From: Bacillota bacterium
GTDB lineage: Bacteria > Bacillota > Limnochordia > DTU087
NCBI GenBank assembly: GCA_012798695.1
Contig: JAAZMR010000116.1
Span: 1 to 61,820, forward strand
Reading direction: 5' to 3'
Length of the DNA stretch: 61,820 nucleotides
Shown in pieces: positions 19,690-28,472 of the stretch; the stretch's first letter is position 1; each line of letters begins with the position of its first letter. A model generated the notes under the pieces. The model was not told the origin of the DNA and did no database searches. It saw only the letters and a list, made by a program, of their open reading frames with translations. A program made the position numbers and the translations under genes.

Positions 19690-20451
19690 TTACGCTTTTT
19701 GCCAAGCATCACGCAAAAACTCGAGTGAGGTTTCTATATCTCGGGCGAAATCATCCCAACCACATTCCAGGGACATTCGCTGGTCATAACCGGCTTCCTT
19801 GATGTTGCGGAAGAAGCTCAAGTAATCATACTCACCGCTTCCCGGCCACATCCGTCCGGTATCGGCCAAATGGACATGGGCAATTCTGTCTGCAGCGGTA
19901 ACGACATTTTTCAGCGGCTCTGCACCTTCCGTCATATGGTAGAAATCCGCTGTGATCCCCACTTGCTCTAGACCCACGTCCTCTGCCAACTGATGAGCTT
20001 GACTCACGAAGTTGAGCAGATTGCACTCCGCTTGCCGCAAAGGCTCCAGACCAATTACCAGGCCATGCTTGTCCGCCAGTTCAGTCAGAAACCTGACAAA
20101 ATCCACTACCTGTTGATATGCCTTTTCTCTAGGAAATCCCTCGGGCACGCGACGTGAACGACCACTACCAAATACGACGACCTGGCCCCCCAATGATGCA
20201 GCCCTGGGGAGGACAGTCTTGAGATGTCCTGAGATCTGATCCCAATCCACCTTGGGCCCAACTACCTTGATTTCACCGGGCAGAAGCACGTTGAAAGCTT
20301 CCACCTCTAGCCCTGATTGGTCTACTGCAGCCTTGATCTGGTTATATTGCTGCTCATCTGCGAGGCTAACCATGGTTAGTTCTATATAATCGTAACCGAC
20401 ACGCTCAAGTAGAGCCAAATTATCTACCGTAGTACAGCAACCCCAACGCAT
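19690..20451 (-). CDS. Sugar phosphate isomerase/epimerase-like TIM-barrel protein (third copy)
   Basis: A xylose-isomerase-like (AP endonuclease 2 superfamily) TIM barrel of 253 residues. The family pattern is visible: GCCTTVDNLALLERVGYDYIEL at the start, VVFGSGRSR, IGLEPLRQAECN (metal glutamate), ADFYHMTEG, IAHVHLADTGR and the C-terminal MSLECGWD glutamate. These residues bind a divalent metal in the family. The exact sugar substrate is unknown. It starts 12 bases after the previous isomerase-like gene and ends at a clear terminator, so the two are co-transcribed. Confidence 0.85.
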   Translation of the reverse strand: MRWGCCTTVDNLALLERVGYDYIELTMVSLADEQQYNQIKAAVDQSGLEVEAFNVLLPGEIKVVGPKVDWDQISGHLKTVLPRAASLGGQVVVFGSGRSRRVPEGFPREKAYQQVVDFVRFLTELADKHGLVIGLEPLRQAECNLLNFVSQAHQLAEDVGLEQVGITADFYHMTEGAEPLKNVVTAADRIAHVHLADTGRMWPGSGEYDYLSFFRNIKEAGYDQRMSLECGWDDFARDIETSLEFLRDAWQKA

Positions 20452-20463
20452 GTTAGCTCCCTC

Positions 20464-21288
20464 CTACTCATAGGCGATCTCGAGATCATCAAGCATGCTT
20501 TTGAGTGCCCGGCTCGCTTTCCGGAAGAGCTCCGGACCACTATATCCTCCTGCCGAACCGGCAACAGCCAGATGTGGTTCTAGAGACAAAAAGCCGGCAT
20601 AGTCTTTATCCTTTAGTGCCTGCAGCAGTTCTCGGACTTCGCCATCGCCTTCCCCTGCAGGAACAACCTTGCCATCAGCCATCATGGCATCTTTGATATG
20701 GCAATACTCCACATAGTCTTCGACAAGGGGATAACAATGAGTAAAAGGCTGCTGCTTTTGCTGCACAAAGTTGGCCGGATCGAAGATAGCCCGCAAATTC
20801 CACTCAGTCAGGCTATCCAGCAGATCCCGACAACGCTCCGCGATATTGCCATAGATGCCGCTTTCATTCTCATGTAACAGCATTACTTCAGAACCTTTGG
20901 CGGCTTCCAGCATAGCCGACAGTCTTTCCAGGACTTCACTGCGGTAGCTTTCGGGCTGTTTGCCGTCTGGAATATAGAACGAGAAAAGCCTTATATATGG
21001 GCTCTCTAAAGCCACTGCAATATCCAAAATGCGACGAAAATCGTCTAGGTGAGGCTCAAAAGGATCCTCAATCCCGATCTTGCCGATAGGTGAACCAATA
21101 GCAGACACTTTAAACCCACCCGTGGTTAGAGACTGCTTGACTCTCTTGACTTCACCATCATCCAGATCTAGGACGTTTTTCCCCCATACACTGCGCAACT
21201 CCAGATGTCGAATATCCTCTTGCTCCAAAACTTGCAGCTGTACCTCTAGTTCAGGTGATATCTCATCTGCAAATCCACTTAGTATCAT
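20464..21288 (-). CDS. Sugar phosphate isomerase/epimerase-like TIM-barrel protein (second copy)
   Basis: Another xylose-isomerase-like barrel. ILSGFADEISPELEVQLQVL opens the fold, VMLLHENESGIYG carries a metal glutamate, AIFDPANFVQ a metal aspartate, EYCHIKDAM the metal histidine region and FLSLEPHL the last glutamate. The ATG at 21288 is chosen because GAGGAGGTG lies about 10 bases upstream; a GTG at 21309 would place that site inside the gene. A strong terminator stands between it and the oxidoreductase gene upstream, so its expression may be partly separate. Confidence 0.85.
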   Translation of the reverse strand: MILSGFADEISPELEVQLQVLEQEDIRHLELRSVWGKNVLDLDDGEVKRVKQSLTTGGFKVSAIGSPIGKIGIEDPFEPHLDDFRRILDIAVALESPYIRLFSFYIPDGKQPESYRSEVLERLSAMLEAAKGSEVMLLHENESGIYGNIAERCRDLLDSLTEWNLRAIFDPANFVQQKQQPFTHCYPLVEDYVEYCHIKDAMMADGKVVPAGEGDGEVRELLQALKDKDYAGFLSLEPHLAVAGSAGGYSGPELFRKASRALKSMLDDLEIAYE

Positions 21289-21318
21289 CAAGTAGATGCA
21301 CCTCCTCACAATAGCTCA

Positions 21319-21360
21319 AGAAAGGTCGGGTAATAGGAGCTCTGGCCTAATACCCGACCT
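21319..21360 (-). terminator. Terminator after the Gfo/Idh/MocA gene
   Basis: On the minus strand AGGTCGGGTATTAGG and CCTATTACCCGACCT pair over about 15 bases with one mismatch-type offset, loop CCAGAGCT, then TTTCTT. It splits the sugar locus in two transcripts or attenuates the second half. Confidence 0.75.
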
Positions 21361-21382
21361 GAAAGCCTACCTCTGGTTGCTT

Positions 21383-22579
21383 TTAGTCTTCAAATGAACT
21401 CAGATATGCTTCCCAGTCAAAGACCTTATCGGGAGCATGCTGCCGTTCGTGGGTACGCAGCTCCTCCAACAGCTGGTCAAACTCATCTTCGCAAACCGGA
21501 AACTCCACTGGCTTGCCTCTCACCCCGGATAGCAAGATAGCATTGGCTAACTGCACAGATTTGATTCCCTCTGTACCGGGAGCAAGCAATTGCTCCTTGC
21601 CCAGTATAGTATTAACTACGTTTTGCGTGATGAATCTATGTCCATACTCTTTGGCTTCCACTGGTACCTCAATGACTTCCGGTCTTGATGAGTAGAATCC
21701 TTTATCGCTTTCATCCAGAATCTTCTGCACAGGCTGCTCTGTCCTGAAGAAAGTGATCTTGCCGCCTTCCAGTACTAGCTTGCCGTGATCAGCAGCAATC
21801 TCCAGGCGATTGGTACCGGGTGAATCAGCGGTAGTCGTGATGAAGCTGGCTGTGGCGCCATTCTCCAGTTCCATGATGACCGAGACATCATCATCCACTG
21901 TGATATCATGCCATTTACCCAAATAAACCAGGGCACTCAACTTCTTAGGCAGCCCAAAGAACCACTGAAACAGGTCCAAGTTATGAGGACATTGGTTCAT
22001 GAGCACACCGCCGCCTTCACCGGTCCAGTTGCCGCGCCAGCCGCCCGAATCATAGTAGGTCTGGGTGCGGAACCAGCTGGTGATGATCCAGTTGACTCGG
22101 CGGATATTTCCTAATGTACCGTCTTCCAGCATTTCTTTAACCTTAAGGTGCACTGGGTCTGTCCGCTGTTGGAACATTGCCCCAAATACCACATCAGAAT
22201 CAGCATGGGCAGCATTCATTTCCCGAGCTTCACGGCTCGTGATGGCCACCGGTTTCTCACAGATCACGTGAATGCCACGGCGAAAGGCCTCTTTAGCCAT
22301 CTCTGGATGGAAATAGTGCGGTACTGCTATGATAATGGCATCTACCTTGCCACTATCGAGCATTGCGCGGTAATCGGTAAATTTCGCTATATTGCTGACA
22401 TCAAAATCGGCGGCAGCCGTGTCATGATCAAAATCCTGCGGAGGTTTCAGATCAGTGAGCTTGGACTTATCAACATCGCAAATGGCGGTTAGCTCCGCAT
22501 TTTCCAACTCTGGCAAATAGCTGAAATGATGACTTCCGATATTGCCAAGCCCAATTAGACCAAATCTTACTTTTTTCAC
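21383..22579 (-). CDS. Gfo/Idh/MocA family NAD(P)-dependent oxidoreductase
   Basis: A soluble dehydrogenase acting on sugars, inositols or glycosides. The Rossmann start FGLIGLGNIGSHH, ICDVDKSK, IIAVPHYFHPEMA and the catalytic CEKPVAIT (lysine) are clear; GGGVLMNQCPHNLDLFQWFFG carries the usual histidine of the substrate site. The length of 398 residues is at the upper normal range, with an extra C-terminal tail. GTG start with GGAG nine bases upstream. Surrounded by three isomerase-like barrels and a glycoside hydrolase, it likely oxidises a sugar from that pathway; the position oxidised is inference. Confidence 0.9.
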   Translation of the reverse strand: MKKVRFGLIGLGNIGSHHFSYLPELENAELTAICDVDKSKLTDLKPPQDFDHDTAAADFDVSNIAKFTDYRAMLDSGKVDAIIIAVPHYFHPEMAKEAFRRGIHVICEKPVAITSREAREMNAAHADSDVVFGAMFQQRTDPVHLKVKEMLEDGTLGNIRRVNWIITSWFRTQTYYDSGGWRGNWTGEGGGVLMNQCPHNLDLFQWFFGLPKKLSALVYLGKWHDITVDDDVSVIMELENGATASFITTTADSPGTNRLEIAADHGKLVLEGGKITFFRTEQPVQKILDESDKGFYSSRPEVIEVPVEAKEYGHRFITQNVVNTILGKEQLLAPGTEGIKSVQLANAILLSGVRGKPVEFPVCEDEFDQLLEELRTHERQHAPDKVFDWEAYLSSFED

Positions 22580-22619
22580 GTGTCATAACTCCTCTCCATG
22601 CTCAAATGATAATTCGGTA

Positions 22620-23384
22620 CTATTTCAGTCCCATGGCCTTGAGATTCTTGAGACTGATGGCCAGGCTTTCGAAAGGATCCCGTTGGCAGACATCTTGTTC
22701 TACGATGTACCACTCAACTCCAGCTTCTTTACAGGCATCCAGAATCGCCGGCCAGTTGAGGTTGCCTTCTCCCACTTCTGCAAAGATGGGCTCCCATCCT
22801 CTTACTGCCATGTCCTTAAAGTGAACAATCGGTGCCCGACCTTTTAAATTGCGGATCCAGAGAGCGGGGTCACCACCACCGGCCTGAATCCAGTAAGTAT
22901 CAATTTCGCTGGTAAATAGCTCTGGATCACTCTCGGAGTAGAGAATCTCTAGAGCTGTCCGCCCACCAAATTTCTCCAGTTCAAAACTATGGTTATGGTA
23001 ACCAAAAACGAGACCACCCTCGCGCAGTTTCGCAGCTACCTGTGAAGCTTCTTTCGCAAAACGATAATAGCCTTCCTCATTACGATACTCTGACGGAATA
23101 CTACCAATGGCTACATACTTGCAGCCCAGCAGCTGGTGTTCTTCGATTACCTTCTGCGTTTCATCACGTAATCGGTTATAGGGAGTGTGTGTGGCAGCAA
23201 CGGTTAATCCCTCATCATCTAGCATTTTCTTGAGTTCGTTCGGGTCAATTGGCCCTAGGGCAGACAATTGCACCGCGTCATAGCCAATAGATTTTACCTT
23301 GTGCAGAGTCTTGGACAGCTCTGCCGGTGTCTGTGTGAACTCTCGTACTGTGTACAGAGTTGCAGCAATAACCGAATTCGACAC
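22620..23384 (-). CDS. Sugar phosphate isomerase/epimerase-like TIM-barrel protein (first copy)
   Basis: A 254-residue xylose-isomerase-like barrel. LYTVREFTQTPAELSKTLHKV and GYDAVQLSALG open it, YHNHSFELEKFGG carries the metal histidine and glutamate, TSEIDTYWIQAGG the next ligand, APIVHFKDM the histidine strand and WYIVEQDVCQRDP the C-terminal glutamate. This subset resembles IolE-like and 3-keto-sugar acting members more than true xylose isomerase. GTG start with GGAGGG upstream. The oxidoreductase gene follows 40 bases downstream. Confidence 0.87.
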   Translation of the reverse strand: MSNSVIAATLYTVREFTQTPAELSKTLHKVKSIGYDAVQLSALGPIDPNELKKMLDDEGLTVAATHTPYNRLRDETQKVIEEHQLLGCKYVAIGSIPSEYRNEEGYYRFAKEASQVAAKLREGGLVFGYHNHSFELEKFGGRTALEILYSESDPELFTSEIDTYWIQAGGGDPALWIRNLKGRAPIVHFKDMAVRGWEPIFAEVGEGNLNWPAILDACKEAGVEWYIVEQDVCQRDPFESLAISLKNLKAMGLK

Positions 23385-23439
23385 GTAAATCCCTCCTACA
23401 TCTTAGTTGGCTTTATTTTATCACCCTATACGTCTTCCG

Positions 23440-23483
23440 GGATTATTGTAATAATCCTTCTCCCATTTGAGAATTCCCAAATG
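23440..23483. promoter_or_regulatory. Two palindromes in the sugar locus (candidate operators)
   Basis: GGATTATT-GT-AATAATCC (23440-23457) is a perfect 8-base-pair palindrome with two central bases. CATTTG-8-CAAATG (23464-23483) is a second inverted repeat next to it. They lie between the glycoside hydrolase gene and the first isomerase gene. Neither is followed by a T-run on the minus strand, which favours protein-binding sites over a terminator; the regulator is not in the window. Confidence 0.4.
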
Positions 23484-23493
23484 CAGCAAACCA

Positions 23494-25524
23494 CTAAAAC
23501 GCGATCTCTATCATCTGATGCCCATCTAACCTAGGCAGAATCAAATTCAGCCTGCCATCCTTCCGCTCAAAAGGCAAGGCCTGCATGTCCGGCACCGAGG
23601 TAACCGCCTTAACTGGTTCGTCGATCTTGAGTGAGACTTCCAGATTGTATAACGGGATCACATCTTCAATGATGTCAATCTCCTGGCTGCGCCTCTCCGG
23701 CACATAATGAAGCAGATGTACTATCCAACGGTTTTCGTTTGGCTGTTCATTTATAGTAGCTAATGTAGTGGAAGGGCCACTATGACAAAGCAGTGGTTCG
23801 CCCAGCAGTAGTTCAAGAGTATTGAGCACTAGCTGCTTACACCAGCGGGGTGCATTCTTGTTATATATTGTAAAGATTGGATGGGCGAAGTAAATCACAT
23901 TCCCGTTGCGGACTACAGCAGGTTGGCTTACCTTGCCTGATGAGGGGGTCTGTCGATGAGAACAGAAGTGCTCCCCAGTCCGGTCAAAGTAGGAGGCTGC
24001 TACATCGGCTAACACCTCGGTACCGGGTTCTGCCTCAATCTCCACCGCCTTAAGATACATCGCGTGTTCGGTCGGTGGCAACCCCCTGCCAACTCCCTCC
24101 CCAGGCAGGATGTAATCGACATACTGCAGACAAGTCCCCACCTCTCTACCCCCAGCCGGAAGCCCGTCATCGGCCAGGGTCGGATTATCCTTGAGCCTTA
24201 TGCCCAGAGAATCAAGAGCAAAAGCGGTGCCTTCCGGGTTAAGGCCTGACAAACCTGTTACGATCAGCTTGCCACCATCAGCCACGAACTGGTCTAGCTT
24301 TGCCGCCAATTCCGGTTTCAGCTTTATTGCATCTGGCAAAATGAGAAGCTTATACCTCTCCAGATTGCTTCTACTGTCTAAGATATCAAACTGATAGGCT
24401 CCCTCTTGCAGCATCTGCACAGCCCCCGCAGTAGCCACCGGGACCCTCTCACCCGTAAATTCTTCCGAAGTAAATACTCCAACTTCCACGATCGCGCGGG
24501 CTTCCCGGCACCAAGGCTCCTTTTTCTCTACTTGGCTATAGACTGAGCCAATCAGATCATAGACGTACTGATCGATCTTGCCACTGGGATGCAGCTGATC
24601 ACCAATTTCGCACTTACAGTTGAGAGCCAGCATCCGGAAACACTCAAACTCCAGAGCAGCTTTGTTCTTGAATGAGTGAAAATCGCCCCAACTGGTATGG
24701 AACTTACCGGTATGGGACACACAATCAATGCCTAGATTGCGAGCATAGCGTACCGTTAGCGGAAAGTGCATATAACCCCACCCGCCACTAGGCAGTGATT
24801 CGAGCTCGAAATGAGAGTAAGCATCCTTTGACTCCCATACATAGGGACCAATATGTCCAGCATTGTAGAATATGCTGGCATCGGGGGCGTACTGACGCAC
24901 GAAATCTGATAGCTGCAGCTTGAAATCATCCAGAACCATTTTGTTGTAAGCTAGCCGGTCCGCCTGATTAGTTGGGTCCATACCTTTCTCCAGCATCCCC
25001 TGGCGGCAGTACCAACAAGAGCAATCTTGTTGCCTTACGATATCAAAGAAAAAGCCGTCTACTGGCAAAGTCTCCAATATTTCTCTTACATGAGCCTTGA
25101 TGAAATCCCGATAAGGGGTATTGACACAGATTTCCTGGTAAAACCCAGCCTCATAGGGCTTGGTGCCGACCAGCTCACCTTCAGGACCAATCACACGCCA
25201 CTCTGGGTGCCGCATGGCAGTATAGTAATCCCACTGGATGGTCGTATAGATCGGCACCCGAATTCCATAACTATGGCAAGCCTCGATCTGTTCTTTTAGC
25301 AGGTCGCGATTGGTTAGATGAGGGTGAATGCGCTCAGGAAACTTCTCTGAATCAAAATACATCCAGCCATGGTGACACCGAGCAAAGCAAGTAATCGAGT
25401 CTACCCTGGCCTTGTCCAAAGTGCTGGCAAACGATCTAGCGTCAAAATCCTGTCCCACTGAGGGAATGTGCTCACTGGTATGGAAATCCAAATGTATCTG
25501 CCGAAAACGTGACTCCCTGGCCAA
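23494..25524 (-). CDS. Putative glycoside hydrolase (GHL6-like barrel plus trimerisation-like domain)
   Basis: A 676-residue protein with no signal peptide, so cytoplasmic. The N-terminal 350 residues read as the hypothetical glycosyl hydrolase 6 type TIM barrel: IHLDFHTSEH, ITCFARCHHGWMYFDS, VPIYTTIQWDYY, VDGFFFDIVRQQDCSCWYC (likely catalytic region) and IFYNAGHIGPYVWES. From about 370 an amidotransferase-like, beta-galactosidase trimerisation-type domain follows (YKLLILPDAIKLKP, VADGGKLIVTGLSG). A beta-rich C-terminus ends the chain. TTG start with AAGGAGGGGG six bases upstream. It heads the sugar locus and probably releases the sugar used by the next genes. Confidence 0.75.
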   Translation of the reverse strand: MARESRFRQIHLDFHTSEHIPSVGQDFDARSFASTLDKARVDSITCFARCHHGWMYFDSEKFPERIHPHLTNRDLLKEQIEACHSYGIRVPIYTTIQWDYYTAMRHPEWRVIGPEGELVGTKPYEAGFYQEICVNTPYRDFIKAHVREILETLPVDGFFFDIVRQQDCSCWYCRQGMLEKGMDPTNQADRLAYNKMVLDDFKLQLSDFVRQYAPDASIFYNAGHIGPYVWESKDAYSHFELESLPSGGWGYMHFPLTVRYARNLGIDCVSHTGKFHTSWGDFHSFKNKAALEFECFRMLALNCKCEIGDQLHPSGKIDQYVYDLIGSVYSQVEKKEPWCREARAIVEVGVFTSEEFTGERVPVATAGAVQMLQEGAYQFDILDSRSNLERYKLLILPDAIKLKPELAAKLDQFVADGGKLIVTGLSGLNPEGTAFALDSLGIRLKDNPTLADDGLPAGGREVGTCLQYVDYILPGEGVGRGLPPTEHAMYLKAVEIEAEPGTEVLADVAASYFDRTGEHFCSHRQTPSSGKVSQPAVVRNGNVIYFAHPIFTIYNKNAPRWCKQLVLNTLELLLGEPLLCHSGPSTTLATINEQPNENRWIVHLLHYVPERRSQEIDIIEDVIPLYNLEVSLKIDEPVKAVTSVPDMQALPFERKDGRLNLILPRLDGHQMIEIAF

Positions 25525-25584
25525 ATCGATCCCCCTCCTTGTTTGTGGTCAACCTCCCAGGCCCTCCATGAGCCAGCCATACTC

Positions 25585-26658
25585 TTACCTAGCCTTACCT
25601 CTCACATGCCCAAAAGCTGCGATCGTTTTCTGAATATCTTCGTCATCTATATGCCTATGTACTACTGCCCTCAGGGTTGTCTTACTGCGGGGCAGGGCCC
25701 TGATTCCAGCTTGGTCCAGCTTGCCGGCAAACTGGCTGGCTGTGAGACCTGTCCCCCCAATATCTATTAACAAGATATTGGTCTGATAGTTGCTGGCAAT
25801 AACCTCAACACCTGGGATCAGAGCTAACCCCGCGGCCAAACGCTCGGCCCGGGCATGATCTTCGCTTAGCCGATCAATCATCTCCTCGAGGGCAATGATC
25901 CCGGCTGCCGCGATCACTCCCGCCTGCCGCATGCCGCCTCCCAATATCTTACGAAACTTACGAGCCCTAGCAATAAACTCAGCATCTCCCGCCAAGATCG
26001 AGCCCACTGGAGCACTTAGACCCTTGGATAGGCAAAACATCACTGAGTCTACCGGTTCTGTCAATTCGGTCACTGGAATGCCCAAAGCGACCGCCGCGTT
26101 GAAGATCCGGGCACCATCCATATGCAGCTTCAGCCCCCGCTCATGCACGGCAGCTGCCAAGGCACGAATCTGTGCAGCTTCCGTCACCCGGCCGCCGGAC
26201 ATATTATGGGTATTTTCTATGCAAACCAGGCGAGTGGGCGGGTAGTGGATATCTTCCCCTCGTAAAGCTGTCAGGACTTGTGCCGGCTGAATATTCCCTT
26301 CTCCATCATCCACTAAACGAGGCATTAAACCCCCGATCCTGGCTAATCCCCCCACTTCATGCCCATAGATATGGCTGTTGGCCCCCAAGATCACCTCATC
26401 ACCTGGCCGAGTATGGGTGAGTGTGGCCACTAGATTCCCCATAGTACCACTTACCACAAATAAAGCTGCCTCTTTGCCAACCCGTTCCGCAGCCAATTTC
26501 TCCAATCGCTTTACCGTCGGATCCTCCCCGAATACATCATCACCGACTGGTGCGTTGGCCATTGCTTCCCGCATCTTGTTGGTGGGTTGCGTAAATGTAT
26601 CACTGCGTAGATCTACGATGGTTTTTACCGGCTGACCGTTAATGAAGTAATCCTGCAT
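25585..26658 (-). CDS. ltaE: Low-specificity L-threonine aldolase
   Basis: A PLP enzyme that cleaves threonine or allo-threonine to glycine and acetaldehyde. The N-terminal VDLRSDTFTQPTNKMREAM, GDDVFGEDPTV, the PLP pocket HMDGAR (residues 179-184) and the Schiff-base lysine K212 in CLSKGLSAPVGS are all visible, then RKILGGGMRQAG. The length of 357 residues is standard. GGGAG lies nine bases upstream of the ATG, inside the previous gene, with which it overlaps by 20 bases. Confidence 0.93.
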   Translation of the reverse strand: MQDYFINGQPVKTIVDLRSDTFTQPTNKMREAMANAPVGDDVFGEDPTVKRLEKLAAERVGKEAALFVVSGTMGNLVATLTHTRPGDEVILGANSHIYGHEVGGLARIGGLMPRLVDDGEGNIQPAQVLTALRGEDIHYPPTRLVCIENTHNMSGGRVTEAAQIRALAAAVHERGLKLHMDGARIFNAAVALGIPVTELTEPVDSVMFCLSKGLSAPVGSILAGDAEFIARARKFRKILGGGMRQAGVIAAAGIIALEEMIDRLSEDHARAERLAAGLALIPGVEVIASNYQTNILLIDIGGTGLTASQFAGKLDQAGIRALPRSKTTLRAVVHRHIDDEDIQKTIAAFGHVRGKAR

Positions 26659-27634
26659 CTGACTCGACTCCCTTTCGTATATTACCTTTTATTGGCTGAT
26701 TGTCTTTTAATAATACCACGAGATCAGCAACAACTGCTAGGTGATCCGAAGCTGGAGATGGAACTACTCTATGGGATATTGCATCAAGGCTTTGATCCAG
26801 CCAGATGTAATCAATGCGCGGCATCGTTTGAGAGGCAGCCATATAGAAGGTGCCACCAGCATTGCCTATAAGCTCCCCGGTATCCTGTAATCGGTTGGCC
26901 ATCAGGCTGATCTCCGGCGAACCCGTTACAGCATTGAAGTCTCCCAGGATCACGCAAGGGCGCTCTTCTGCATTTACGGCTGTGAGCAGACTCCTTACCT
27001 GCTCAAGCCGCGCCCTATGAGAGAGACCCAAGTGGGTAGACCAAACCGCTATCTGCCCCTGGGGAGTCGCGATAATGGCCTTGAGAGCAGTACGTGCTTC
27101 TGCGCCCCAGGTAGTTGGCAATTTCAGCATCTGCGCGTCTATGATAGGGTAACGACTCAAGATCATGTTTCCATAGTAGCCAGTACCCTGGCCTGGAAAC
27201 AAGTGGTGTACCCTAATTGATTCGCCATAAACATAATGCATGCCTAGATAACGCGCCAGCAGCCTGGGTTGATCCTGAAACTCTGACCGCTTTCCGAAAT
27301 TTGAATCAACTTCCTGCAACCCAATGATGTCAGCATTAACTGCCCTGATCGTAGTGGCAATCTGCTCCAAATCAAGCTCACCTGATACCCCGGTACCGTA
27401 ATGAATATTATAGGTCATTACTCGCAAAGTGCCCCCACTTTGATCACCTCTCCTAGCCCCAGCTAGGTTCTCAGGCATATCATCAGAGGACCCATTACGA
27501 GTCACTAACTGTAGATCATCTTTCGCAACAGGCAAAGTCAATGCCGGCACAGCTAGATACCGAGCGTTTCCGAGAAGCATGATCCATATGCTAAGTAAAG
27601 CTACTAGCAAAGCTCCAGCCATGGGTTTACGCAC
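26639..27634 (-). CDS. Endonuclease/exonuclease/phosphatase family protein, membrane-anchored
   Basis: An N-terminal membrane or signal segment (MAGALLVALLSIWIMLLGNARYL) precedes a Mg-dependent EEP domain. Catalytic blocks are clear: RVMTYNIHYG, IIGLQEVDSNFG (metal glutamate), WSTHLGL, CVILGDFNA, RIDYIW and SDHLAVVADL. Substrates in the family range from nucleic acids to phospholipids; here it acts outside the membrane, perhaps on extracellular DNA or lipid head groups (inference). GTG at 27634 is preferred because AAGGG lies eight bases upstream; TTG at 27655 is the alternative. Its end overlaps ltaE. Confidence 0.85.
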   Translation of the reverse strand: MRKPMAGALLVALLSIWIMLLGNARYLAVPALTLPVAKDDLQLVTRNGSSDDMPENLAGARRGDQSGGTLRVMTYNIHYGTGVSGELDLEQIATTIRAVNADIIGLQEVDSNFGKRSEFQDQPRLLARYLGMHYVYGESIRVHHLFPGQGTGYYGNMILSRYPIIDAQMLKLPTTWGAEARTALKAIIATPQGQIAVWSTHLGLSHRARLEQVRSLLTAVNAEERPCVILGDFNAVTGSPEISLMANRLQDTGELIGNAGGTFYMAASQTMPRIDYIWLDQSLDAISHRVVPSPASDHLAVVADLVVLLKDNQPIKGNIRKGVESDAGLLH

Positions 27635-27739
27635 AGATATGTCCCTTCTCTTCAAGTACTAACTCAAGAATTCTTGACCAGATGCTTTGATCCTGCCCTT
27701 TGCTGCTCTGGCAATTTCTCCAGCCTTACATCAGCTCAT

Positions 27740-28378
27740 CTATACTTCTGTCGGTAGAGTGACATATTCATCTCCCAATTCAATGATGACAGCCTGACCA
27801 CTAGTCAGCTCGGTAAATACTTCCTTGAGCCTGGGAGCCTCTCGAACAGGGGCCAGCACCTTGAAACAGACCTGCACTCCATATTCGATATCGTCCAAGG
27901 GCCAAGATGATTGCATGACAACATTCTGCAATTTCCCAGCAAAGGTATAGTCTACAGTGATCTGGAAGCGGGTATGGAGCACCATTTTTACGATACCGGC
28001 AGCCAGGATGCCGATCTTAGCCGCCTCAGTATATGCTCTTACCAGGCCACCGGCGCCCAGCAAAGTCCCGCCGAAGTAGCGAGTTACCACTACTACCAGA
28101 TTCCGCAAGTCCATCTGTTTGATTACTTCTAGAACTGGCATGCCGGCTGTACCACTAGGCTCGCCATCATCACTAAACCTTTGCAGCTGATTATTTTCAC
28201 CGATCTGGTAAGCATAAACATGATGAGTAGCCTGTTTATGCTCTTGTTTGATACTTTCCAGGAACTCCAGGGCCTCGGCTTCGTCAGCGGCCGGCCCCGC
28301 AGCACCGATAAATTTGGATCGCTTAACAACTATCATGTCATTACCTGTGTTTCCCAGAGTTAGATACTCCTCCAACAC
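27740..28378 (-). CDS. yigZ: YigZ/IMPACT family protein
   Basis: Members bind ribosomes or nucleic acids; the eukaryotic IMPACT protein modulates translation control, the bacterial role is unclear. The signature FSDDGEPSGTAGMP (about residues 68-81) and VVVVTRYFGGTLLGAGGLVRAY are unmistakable, followed by the ferredoxin-like C-terminal domain from about 140. The length of 212 residues is standard. GTG start with GGAGGAGGG upstream. It diverges from the ADP-dependent kinase gene with a 94-base gap. Confidence 0.93.
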   Translation of the reverse strand: MLEEYLTLGNTGNDMIVVKRSKFIGAAGPAADEAEALEFLESIKQEHKQATHHVYAYQIGENNQLQRFSDDGEPSGTAGMPVLEVIKQMDLRNLVVVVTRYFGGTLLGAGGLVRAYTEAAKIGILAAGIVKMVLHTRFQITVDYTFAGKLQNVVMQSSWPLDDIEYGVQVCFKVLAPVREAPRLKEVFTELTSGQAVIIELGDEYVTLPTEV

Positions 28379-28472
28379 CTCATCCCTCCTCCCACTGAAA
28401 GGATAAAATCGAACCTATGTGGAAAGTATTATTGCACTATCATATATCCATAGATAAGGGAGTGACTTTCTA

